A program made the translations under genes and the position numbers. Below the pieces are notes generated by a model. It made no database searches. It was given only the letters and a program-made list of their open reading frames with translations, and was not told the origin of the DNA. Shown here one piece after another: positions 10,008 through 20,011 of a stretch of 64,000 nt of DNA (position 1 is its first letter; each line of letters opens with the position of its first letter). Where the stretch lies: the NCBI RefSeq assembly GCF_000715075.1, contig NC_134102.1, positions 51,159,348 through 51,223,347 on the forward strand, read 5' to 3'. Source of the stretch: Nicotiana tabacum. Lineage: Eukaryota > Streptophyta > Magnoliopsida > Solanales > Solanaceae.

Positions 10008-12778
10008 TCTACTCCTCCAACGGTGGGTTCCATCATCCCAAGGAGACTTAGTACCACAAAAGACTTAGAAGAGAAATTCCCTACTGCTAACCCTCGTACA
10101 TGGGCTGTTAGTAGGTACCTTTTTTTCCATTCGTCTTTCCAGTATTCCTGCTGTGAAGGAAGACTGCCGCTGCCATGAGTTGGATATCATTGCTCCTGAT
10201 CTATCGGAGCGAGTGACCCTTCCCAAGGAAGGTTTTACATACTTTTACACGTATCCCTTTACTTTGGGTGAGTTTTCTTTGAGTGGAGAGCTTGATTTCG
10301 TGATTGCGGAGTTTTGCCTTTGCTACCAGGTATGTTTGGCATAGGTAAATCCTTCAGTGTGGAGGACCGTCGCCTGCCTTCGATGCTTGTACCATGACAC
10401 TGGAGAGGAGCTAACCTTAGCTCATATGATAAATCTCTATTCTCCCAAAATCTTCCGCAGGGGAATGATAAACCTCTACAAGCGTTGCCAACATGCTTTG
10501 ATGTCTAGCATGGATGATGACAACGATCGTGGGTAGATGGAATGATTCGTTGTAGTCGCCACCAATGACATCATTCCGACAACGGCTTAACCTTTTCGGC
10601 CGCTTGGAACCGCACTCATAAGCTCTTTGTTTAGTATTTCCTTTTACTAAATATTTTTCTATAGCCGTATTGATCCTCCATCATTCGTTTGTTTCAGTAA
10701 CTCAATGGATCCCACCGGTGATGGAAAGCTTGGACCAGTGGGTTAAAAAGATCTTGGACGACACGACGCCCGAAACTCGTTTGTGGAAATAACTGGCCCT
10801 TAAATATGAGTGGAAGGCCAAAAAATCATGGTAATTTTAACTTACCTTCCTTAATTTTTTTTGTATATGGAGAACTTGGTTGAACCCTTCTGACTTGTTC
10901 ACGAAATTAGGTCTACCTGTGGGTGCTGTTGTTGTCCCCGAGGAGGACGTCTTGGCTGATCCTGCTGATGTAGCGAGGCTGCTTCAGGAGGCACCTACTC
11001 GAACAGGTATCTCCGGGCCTGTTTCGGGCACAAACACTTCTTTACGGAGTCCCTGGCCGGAGGATAAGCAATCGAAGAGAATACGTTCCTCCGCGACCGG
11101 AGAAAAGAATAAGAGGGCAAAGATCGATGCCCCCGAGTCATCTCCGGTGGCGATGGTGACTGGTCCTCCTTCCGGGCCGGTCATAGACACCGTGATGATT
11201 GATGATGATGAAGAAGCTAGTGATGGGGGAGCTTCTCTACATAGAAGACAACGATTATCATCATCTCAACAAGATGCTCGACCTGTTGAGAGAGTTACAC
11301 CAACCGAGGATGATGCCTCGGCACTTTGGGAAGAGTTTGATTTGGTAGATAATGTTAACTCCCATTTTTGGGCCCCAATTGTTGTGCCCGGTACTGCGGG
11401 GCTGAGTACCGAGTCCTTGCTGTCTTTGGTTGGAGAGCATCCAACAACCAGCACTGCATTTGATGCAGCTGCTTCTCACTCTTCAATTCCATCAGCTTCA
11501 TCTCCATCTTCACCAATACCAGCAACTGCTACATCACTTCTATCTTCATCCACTCTTCCACTAGCAGTTACTACATCGCCTCCACCGGCCGTACCTGACC
11601 ATGAAGAGGGTGTTCCTCTTCCACAGTCCCCAGTTAATGGGATTTGGGGTAAAATTATGCTGCCCCTTCTGAAGATCCACAAAGGAGGAGGAACGTTACT
11701 CTTTCGATCTTTACCGGATGCAACTTGCTATCCTGGCCGGTGGAGCTTGCTAATTATCTGAAGCCTTTAGCTTCAGAGAAAGACTAGGAAAAGATTTAGG
11801 CACTCTCGGGAGAGTGTTTGTTGAACAACGCCATGCACAACGTCGTAGCGGTACGTTCCTTTCTTCCTTTATTATTTCTTATACCTTTTGTATGAATGTA
11901 TTCTAAGTTTTACTTCTTGTTTTGTAGGCCAACTTTCTTGCTTCTGAGGGCCTTCAGAGGTTGATTCATGAGAAGGAGGAACTTACTTCTGAACGGAATC
12001 ATCTTTTGGTGGAACGGGACCGAACTATTCTCCGCCTCTCGGAACTGGAAACCAAAGCTACTGAGGTCGTTGTTTTGGAGGCTCGTTTGCCGCAAAGGGA
12101 GCAAGAAGTGGTAACCCTTAGCCAATAAATTGGCCCGCTGAGGGTTAGATTTGATAAATCCAAGGCCAAATGGGCTGAAGTCCAGGAGCCGTTCTTACTG
12201 CAACCGAGCGCAAGGCTGCCTCCGCTAAAAGAGTGATTAACTTAGAGGTAGTCTTGAACTCCAAAATTGAAGAGCTTGCTGCTGTGGGGGCGAAACACGC
12301 CCAGCTAGAAGAGAAGTACATGAAAACTATCGAGCATAACAGGCTCTTTAGTTCAACTGTCCGCGACCTTGCTGTCAGCCTCAAATCTGCTAGGTCCGCC
12401 CGGGAAACCCTTTTTGCTGAGGTAACCCAACTCAAAGAAGAACTCAAGCGCCGAGAGGCTCCCTCGTTGTTGAAAAGACTTACGCCATGTACAACATGGG
12501 GAGAAAAACCTTAGAAGGGGCCAAAGCTGGTGTCATTGACTTTGATGCCGAAATTGCTAAGGCACGCGAGCTTGAGTTAGCTGCTAAAAATGGACTCCCA
12601 CCGAGGTCTGATGTACCTTGCCCTTTTGGTTCTGGTTCTGAGTTTTCAGGAACTATTGAAAGATGATGATGCTGAAGGCCAAACTGATGAAAATGTTGAG
12701 CCACCGGTGGACCCACCTGCTTCTCCCGGGGATGCAGACACTTCTCTTCCTCTTGGTTCCGGAGGCACTGCAGTTTAG

Positions 12779-13985
12779 CTTTTCTTTTCTTTTTCCCATT
12801 TTGTACTTTTACCGTTTTGGCATGTTCTTGTAAATAAAGACATATTTTGCTCAAGTATTGTTTGAGTCTTACTTTCATTTGAATATCCATGGAAGTCTTT
12901 AACCTTTGTATTTGCTTAAGAATTATGTGCACGTTTTTCTGTTCGCGCTTTACTATGTGTAGCCTTGGATGCATTTTCCTCGAAGCACTTTGGTTTCGAG
13001 CATTATCCCTTTTACGTGAGGGTTTCTATAAGTATTTGCGCAAGTTTACTTTTTGCGTCATTTCGTGTATGTCTTCGGGTGCATTTTTCCTCGAATGCAT
13101 TTTGATTTCGGGCATAAATTCTTCCGAAAACAACCCTTTAACGTGAGGGTTTTCATAAGAGAGGGCCATCTTATGTTTATAGTGCTCTTGAAGAGGACGT
13201 CTCTTGTTTGTTACGGCACTAACATTTGAAGTACTTATTTAACTTTCAAATGACAAAGTTAGTTCATCGTTTAGACAAGAAACAAGATAAAAATAAAAGG
13301 ATTTCTTTTCATATAATTCCTTCTATTTTCAAAAGTACACAAGCATTCATTATGCTAGGAAATTGCCATTACTTGTGGCTAGTATTTATTATGCTAAAAA
13401 GAAATTGCCATTACTTGTGGCTATCTTGTACAACTTGTTTCTACGGGGCTGGCTAAGCAGTCCCCGGTCTCGATGATCATTTGGTTTTTAGATTTTCGTT
13501 TTTCGGTTGACGTGGCAGTCAATGTTGCCGTATCCTCATATCATTCCCCCCAGTGTTCGAATGCGTAGAATGCAAATTGGAACACTGGAAGTCTTGTGTC
13601 TTCAAAGATCCCACTAATGAATTGCTAGATAATTCTTAACTCGGCAACATACCTTACTTCCCCTTAGGAATCCATGCTATCGAGCGAAAAAATATCTAAC
13701 AATCCTCTAGCAGTTTGTGCTCGTGAACGGCAGGGTAACCTCTGTTCGGTAGCAAACTTAACTTCCCAATGGGAATTTGCTATCGAACCAAAGATTATCT
13801 AACCATCCCCGAGTGGAAGCTTGTTTGTTTGCCTTGTTATCAAAGGTCTTATTGCTGCTGTCTTTGTAGTATGCTTTCTATCGCTGCCTCATTAAAAAAC
13901 TTGTCAGAAAAACCCAATTGGGACAAAAACTGAACGAAGGGAAAAAGAGTGCAACACATACTTTCCGCTTGAGTAATGTTCCTCA
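12779..13985 (-). other. Element A region between pol and aORF
   Basis: Non-coding. It contains two diverged copies of a roughly 110-bp unit (about 12960-13160) ending 'ACGTGAGGGTTT.CATAA', and a short direct repeat of 'AAATTGCCATTACTTGTGGCT' type at 13361 and 13403. The conserved stretch next to integrase (13890-13960) corresponds to 42010-42070 in C and 25590-25665 in D. C's large tandem array sits in the equivalent place. Confidence 0.55.
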
Positions 13986-15282
13986 GCAATAATATCTTTT
14001 GAGTTGTGCCACGTTCCAGTTGCTAGGCAACTTGTCTCCATTCTGGGTCTCCAACTCGTATGAACCTTTCCCAATGATAGCTGAAATCCGGTAGGGACCT
14101 TCCCACATTGGACCTAGCTTACCAACATTGAGCTCCCGGGTATTTTGGATTACTTTTCTCAAAACCAAATCTCCTACTTTGAAATAACGGAGGTTGGCTC
14201 TTCGATTATAATATCGCTTCATTCTCCGCTTTTGAGCTGCCATTCTTACACGCGCCAAGTCCATGCATTCCTCGAGCAGTTCCAAGTTGATTAATATTGC
14301 TTCGTTGTTCGATTCTTCATCTACCCGAAAATATCTCAAAGTGGGTTCGCCCACTTCCACCGGGATTAGAGCTTCAGCACCGTACACAAGGGAAAAATGA
14401 GTTTCTCCTGTGCTCGATTTGGCCGTTGTTCGGTAGTCCCATAGAACTCCGGGCAATTCTTCAGGCCATTTGACTTTTGCCGCTTCCAAGCTTTTCTTGA
14501 GATTTTGAATAATCACTTTGTTTGTTGACTCCGCTTGCGGTCGGATGATAATGAGGAGATGCGATCCTCTTTAGCTTAAAATCTTCGAGGAACTTTGTAA
14601 CTTTTGCACCGATAAACTGTGGCCCATTATCACATGCTATCTCTTTTGGTATTCCGAACCTACAAATTATATTTTTTCATAGGAAATCCACCACTTCGCG
14701 TTCTCCGATCTTCTGATAAGGACTTGTTTCCATCCATTTAGAAAAATAGTCAGTCAAAATTAAAAGAAACCTTACCTTTCCGAGAGCCGATGGCAGCGGT
14801 CCGACGATGTCCATCCCCCATTTTATGAATGACCATGGGGACATAACCGAATGTAAGGGTTCTGCCGGTTGGTGTACTAGTGGTGCGTAGCGTTGGCACT
14901 TATTACATTTTTGTACGAAGTCTTTGGCATCTTGTTCCATGCGAGGCTAGTAATATCCTGCCCGTACTAACTTTAACACCAAAGAATCTGCGCCCGAGTG
15001 ATTGCCGCATATCCCTTCATGGACTTCTCTCATGACATAATTAGCTTCTGACGCTCCTAAGCACCGGGCCAGCGGGCCTTGGAAGGATTTTCTATACAAT
15101 TGGCCTCTCTTGAAGCTAAAACATGCAGCTTTGGCGCGTAACGCCCGTGATGCTTTGGGGTCTTCGGTCAACTTCCTGTGCTCGAGATAGTCGATTATTT
15201 CATTTCTCCAGTACCAGACCAGACTAGTCAAATTTACCTCATAGTAACCATCCGTATCCAGGACTGAGTTCATCAGTTGCAC
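13986..15282 (-). pseudogene. Element A integrase
   Basis: Integrase inserts the cDNA into the host chromosome. In element order the HHCC finger shows HEGICGNH then CNKCQRY. The catalytic core has the first Asp in MDIVGPLP and the second in ACDNGPQF. The third block (Gln-Ala-Glu-Ser) is present but out of frame by one base near 14540. The C-terminal domain (14516-13983) is open and contains the GPY/F motif (WEGPYRI) and ends LKRYYC. Stops separate the finger (15282-14947), the core (14940-14677) and the C-terminus. Order and motifs match the integrases of C and D. Confidence 0.85.
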
Positions 15283-15345
15283 TATCGTCCCAGACTCCGA
15301 TCCCTTTATTTCTATCGATGATCCTAAGTTTGCTAATGCATCCGC

Positions 15346-15790
15346 TTATGCGTTATCCTCCCATGGGATATGAGTAATTGAACATTCCCGGAATCGTGCC
15401 AAAAGAGCCTGGACCTTTACCACGTATTGTTGCATACGTTCTTCTTTGGTATCAAAGATCCCATAGACCTGATTTACCACCAGTTGCGAGTGACATTTGA
15501 TTTTGATAACCTCGGAATCAAGTCCCCGAGCTAATTCGAGCCCTACAATCAAAGCTTCGTACTCTGCTTCATTGTTAGTTAAATAGATCATTCTGATGGC
15601 TTGCCTTAAGGTTTCCCCCGAAGGCGTGATTAAGACTATTCTGAGTTCGGACCCTATTACGTTGGAAGCTCTATCCGTAAATAAGGTCCAAACCCGTGAT
15701 GTCGATTCTGACACCATTACTGCCTCCTTGGTTGCTAGAGGCAGTAGTGCCGGACTAAAATCGGCCATGAAGTCAGCCAAAACTTGTCAC
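15346..15790 (-). pseudogene. Element A archaeal-type RNase H (aRH)
   Basis: A second RNase H domain downstream of the RT-linked one, diagnostic of the Tat lineage. Motifs: WTLFTDRASN (first Asp), NNEAEYEALIVGLELA (Glu), KIKCHSQLVVNQVYG, ITHIPWEDNA. In the third motif the usual Asp (CDSQ in D and C) is His here, so this copy lacks a catalytic acidic residue. In Tat elements this domain is thought to take over RNA-strand removal because the RT-linked RNase H has lost key residues. Confidence 0.85.
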
Positions 15791-17847
15791 TTAATTATAG
15801 TCCTTAGTTTATATCCTATGTCGAACTCACTCATTTCGATAACCCATTTGTCCAATCTACCCGAGATTTCGGGTTTATGGAGTGTGTTCCGCAAAGAAAA
15901 AGTAGTCACCACAGCTATCGGGTGGCATTGGAAGTAGGGCCTCAACTTCTGAGCGGCGACTACGAGAGCGAAGGCCAGTTTTTCCAAATGTGGGTAGCGA
16001 GTTTCTGCTCCCGTTAAAATTTTGCTAATGTAATACATGGGAAATTGCGTACCTTCGTCCTCCCGGACTAAAGGTGCACTTACCGCAACTTCTGAAACCG
16101 CGAGGTAGACTAGAAGTGTTTCACTTTCTATTGGTTTTGAGAGCAATGAAGGGCTTGATAAGTACTTCTTCAGGTCCCTCAGAACCTGTTGGCACTCTGG
16201 TGTCCATTCAAAATTATTTTTCTTTTTGAGCAGTGTGAAGAAGCGATGATATTTTTCCGACGACCGGGAAATGAACCTGCTCAAAGCTGCTAATCTTCCT
16301 GTAAGCCTTTGGACTTCTTTTACATTCAACAATTGATCTGGGATATCCTCTATGGCCTTGATTTGTCGGGGTTTACCTCAATTTCCCTTTGTGAGACCAG
16401 AAATCCTAGAAACTAACTAGAACTGACCCCGAATGCGCACTTCTCGGGATTAAGTTTCTTGTTATGCTTCCTCAGGTTGTCGAATATTTCTTGTAAATGC
16501 CTAAGGTGGTCACCTGCATTCAAAGACTTAACGAGCATATCATCTATATAAACTTCCATAGTCTTTCCTATTTGCTTTTCAAACATATTATCTACGAGCA
16601 GTTGATAAGTGGCTCCGGCGTTTTTTTAACCCGAAGGGCATCATATTGTAACAATATGGATTGAAATTCGTTATAAACAAAATCTTTTCTTGATCTTCTG
16701 GGTTCATCTTGATTTGGTTGTAACAATGAAGGGCTTGATAAGTACTTCTTCAGGTCCCTCAGAACCTGTTGGCACTCTGGTGTCCATTCGAAATTATTTT
16801 TCTTTTTGAGCAGTGTGAAGAAGCGATGATATTTTTCCGACGATCGGGAAATGAACCTGCTCAAAGCTGCTAATCTTCCTGTAAGCCTTTGGACTTCTTT
16901 TACATTCAACAATTGATCTGGGATATCCTTTATGGCCTTGATTTGTCGGGGTTTACCTCAATTTCCCTTTGTGAGACCAGAAATCCTAGAAACTAACTAG
17001 AACTGACCCCGAATGCGCACTTCTCGGGATTAAGTTTCTTGTTATGCTTCCTCAGGTTGTCGAATGTTTCTTGCAAATGCCTAAGGTGGTCACCTGCATT
17101 CAAAGACTTAACGAGCATATCATCTATATAAACTTCCATAGTCTTTCCTATTTGCTTTTCAAACATATTATCTACGAGCAGTTGATAAGTGGCTCCGGCG
17201 TTTTTCAACCCGAAGGGCATCATATTGTAACAATATGGATTGAAATTCGTTATAAACAAAATCTTTTCTTGATCTTCTGGGTTCATCTTGATTTGGTTGT
17301 ACCCGGAATAAGCATCGAGGAAACTCATTAACTCGTGCCTGACCGTGGCATCAATCATTTGATCGATATTTGGCAGTGGGAACGAGTCTTTCGGGTACGC
17401 CTTATTAAGGTCTTTATAGTCTACACACATGCAAAATTTATTGTTCTTCTTCGAAACTACTACTATATTGGCTAGCCAGTCCGGATATCTTACCTCTCGG
17501 ATCGAACCGATATTAAGCAAGCGGGCTACCTCTTCTTTGACGAATTTATTCCTAGCCTCGACAATAGGGCATTTATTTTGTCTTACCGGAGGTACGTTGG
17601 GATCCAAACTCAGCTTGTGCACGGCTACTTCCGTCGGGATACCTGTCATATCCTTGTGCGACCATGCAAAATAATCGGCATTAAATTTAAGGAATTCAAT
17701 AAAACCAGACCTGAGCTCCGGGTTCAGTCCTGTCCCCAAATGGAATTTTCTTTCTAGGAATTCTTCGAACAATGCAACTTGCTCGAGTTCCTCCGCCGTG
17801 GACTTCGTTGCGTCCGTCTCCTCTGGAACTTGGAAATATCCTGGCAC
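15787..17847 (-). pseudogene. Element A reverse transcriptase and RT-linked RNase H, with internal duplication
   Basis: In element order an N-terminal spacer (FAWSHKDMTGIP) precedes RT blocks VRQNKCPIVEARN, CMCVDYKDLNKAYPKD, SFLDAYSGYNQI, MPFGLKNAGATYQ and the catalytic YIDDM near 17120. Connection and RNase H sequence (EWTPECQQVLRDLK, VYLAVSEVAVSA, GRLDKW) follow to 15787. In the RNase H the usual first acidic residue is replaced (LAVS), as known for Tat elements. A segment of about 579 bp is present twice in tandem (16144-16722 and 16724-17301), so YIDDM and the connection occur twice. This breaks the protein. Confidence 0.88.
16144..17301. repeat. Tandem duplication (2 x ~579 bp) inside A's RT
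   Basis: 16144-16722 and 16724-17301 align base for base over their length at an offset of 579-580. There are a few substitutions and a one-base indel in a T-run (near 16626 versus 17205). The junction lies within ...GGTTGTA|ACAATGAAGG. The few differences mean it arose after A's ancestor and probably after insertion. An assembly artefact is possible but the substitutions argue against it. Confidence 0.9.
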
Positions 17848-17999
17848 TTGATAATGTTCTGACGACTCTGCTCTCGGGCTAACTTCTTCTAGTTTGGGAA
17901 TCGGTGCCAGTTCCTGTAATTGCTATGTTGTGTGCTCCTTTTTTTCTACTGGAAACCAAAATTGTATTCATCTCTCTTGTTTCCGGTTGATCACCTCTT

Positions 18000-18400
18000 A
18001 TATGCTTGATTTCTTCGAGCGTTGGAAACTTTCACAATTGGTGATATGTTGAGGGTACAACTTTTATCTCGTGTAACCATGGTCTTCCCAGGATGATATT
18101 GTATCCCATGTCACCATCTACTACTTCGAAAAGAGTTGTTTTCATTACTCCTTCAGCGTTCGTGAGCAGCAAAATCTCTCCCCGGGTCGTCACGCTTACA
18201 AGGTTGAATCCAGCGAGGGGCTTTGTTGCCGGAATAATGCTTCCAGTGAGTTTAGCTTGCTCCAATACTCTCCATTGTATGATATTAGCCGAACTTCCTG
18301 GATCCTCTAGAACACGTTTAATCTTAAAATTCAACATATTTAAAGAAATTACAGTGCATCGTTGTGTGGTAACAACAATCCGTCTGCGTCCTCCTCCGTG
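18000..18400 (-). pseudogene. Element A aspartic protease
   Basis: The frame at 18337-18032 includes VLEDPGSSANII, the Tat-type version of the retropepsin D-T-G motif, then ATKPLAGF and the second conserved block YNIILGRPWLHEI. The frame ends in VPSTYHQL. It lies between the gag zinc finger and RT. Flanking stops (near 18030 and 18345) separate it from its neighbours. Confidence 0.78.
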
Positions 18401-19990
18401 AAATTGATATCGTCTTCTCGGAGTCTTTTACTATGAGTTATTGATACTTTTGTCTTCTTCGCTGCCGAAAAGGTGACCCCGTTAATCTTATTCCCACCGA
18501 AGATCATACTGATCGTTCGGTGTGGGGGTTCTTCTCCTGCTTTTGAAGGCTCCGTGTGTTCTCTGTTATGACCATAATTGTTCTTAGCTCGGTCACTCAA
18601 AAATTCTCTGAGGTGACCATTCTTCAATAGTGTTGCCACCTCTTCCCGGAGGTGTCGCCAGTCCTATGTTCGGTGGCCGTTCGTCCCATGGTATTCACAC
18701 CATAAGTTGGGATCCCTCTGGCTGGAATCAGATCTTATAGGTCTCGGGAATCGTGCTTCTTTATTGTTTCTCATGGATGACACCAACTTAACTATACTAA
18801 CGTTGAAGTTATATTCCGACAACTTGGGGTAAGAAGGATCCCAAGACCCCGACGTCTCTTTATCCTGAAGTGATCTATTGTTTCGACCACGATCGGTCCC
18901 TCTATCAACGGTGAACATTTTTGCTGCCCAGAAGTTTCTGTCCCAACTTTCGGTCCGCTCGTAAGGCAAAAACCGGCCCCTCAAAGTCCGTCTGTCCGCG
19001 TCGTACTTATCCTTTGATTTTTCTCTGCTCTTCTCCCGTCCCTTGGCCGATGATGTAGAACTGATATGGTCATCTTCGATCCTTATCTTTGACTCGTACC
19101 AGTTGTGGACATCTACCTAAGTTCTTGCTTAAAACTCAAGCAGGCTCTCCTTCAGCTTCCGGTAAGCGTCTGAGCTTCTCGGATTCAATCACTTGGTGAA
19201 TGCTTCAGCTGCCCATTCATCTGGGACAGCCAGGATCAACATTCTTTCTTTCTGGAAACGGGTACAAACTCTCGTAGTAATTCGGATTCTCCCTGTGCGA
19301 TCCTGAATATGTCGGCCTTCCGAGCTTGTACTTTTCTTGCCCCGGCATGAGCCTTGATGAAAGAATCCATATCAAAGGAATCTATGGAATGCTCGGGTAG
19401 TAATGAATACCACGTTAGAGCTCCCCTCGTGAGAGTTTCTCCAAATTTCTTTCACAACACATATTCAATTTTGTGAGGAGCTAAATCATTTCCTTTTACC
19501 GCCATTGTGCAGGTGGTAATATGCTCATGTGGGTCTGAAGTCCCGTCATACTTTGGCAATTCAAGGATTTTGAACCGCTTTGGGATTAGTTCTAGTGCTG
19601 CACTCGGCCTATACGACAATTGAGTATACTTCTTCGAGTCCGGGCCTTTCAATACTGGTGGCGCACCCGGAATCTGGTCCATGCGGGCGTTTACTTCCCT
19701 CATAAACCGTAAAATTTCATTCTTGAATGGGTCGTTCTCGTTGTTGAGACCGGGTCTGTTCCCCCCAGCCCCGTCGGAGCCAATTTCACCCCTGGGAGTG
19801 TTGTTGTCAACTCTCTACATTGTTTGGTTTGCGGGAATACCGTGAGAAATTGGATCTCGTCTATTTGCATTATTCGAAGCCCCCGATAGCGCCTGCTTCA
19901 GCTCCGTCATCCTGCCGCGTGAGATGGCCTAGAATGATCGCCTGTTGCTCTTGCAGGACTCTCACCGCATCCACAACATGCTCCTTATCA
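18349..19990 (-). pseudogene. Element A gag
   Basis: It falls in several broken frames. The N-terminal part (about 19990-19704) has QEQQAIILGHL and is followed by MREVNARMDQIPGAPPVLKG and FKILELPKYDGTSDPHEHI (19703-19452), a typical Tat capsid start. The middle (19450-19000) is frameshifted. The 18984-18664 frame ends in CEYHGTNGHRT, continuing past a stop to form a C-x3-H-x4-H-type zinc-binding block. It is followed by LKNGHLREFLSDRAKNNYG (18639-18349), which recurs almost unchanged in C. It encodes the nucleocapsid/capsid polyprotein. Solo LTR J1 sits just upstream. Confidence 0.8.
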
Positions 19991-20011
19991 GCATCATCGG
20001 GAGTTGTCTCC

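Larger units (their letters stand above)
2946..12778 (+). pseudogene. aORF of element A: antisense Transposase_28-type gene, split by element B
   Basis: A plus-strand gene lying opposite to gag-pol. The ATG at 2946 opens a Ser/Lys-rich N-terminus that is cut at 3007 by insertion of B and resumes in the same frame after B. It then shows a VSRY block (about 10110), a domain resembling Pfam Transposase_28 ('putative gypsy type transposon'; FTYFYTYPFTLGEF near 10230, WRTVACLRCLY near 10360), and a linker from 10880 with basic clusters (KRIRSS, KNKRAK, NLS-like) and Asp/Glu, Ser and Pro runs. Two coiled-coil segments follow (11928-12120, 12233-12470), then an acidic/proline tail ending at 12778. 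Likely introns start at 10831 (after AAAATCATG) and at 11851-11927 (GT...AG, 77 bp). Frameshifts (near 10145, 11740) and stops show decay. Molecular function is unknown; despite the Pfam name there is no sign of a DDE transposase. Confidence 0.75.

Noticed and set aside
10111..10142. Apparent GT...AG intron in the A aORF
   Set aside because: It would be 32 bp, too short for a plant intron, and the VSRY block inside it aligns with the C aORF; a frameshift is the better explanation.
13986..17847. Endogenous pararetrovirus
   Set aside because: The pol has integrase, aRH and LTRs, which are Ty3/gypsy Tat features; no movement protein or pararetroviral coat motifs were seen.
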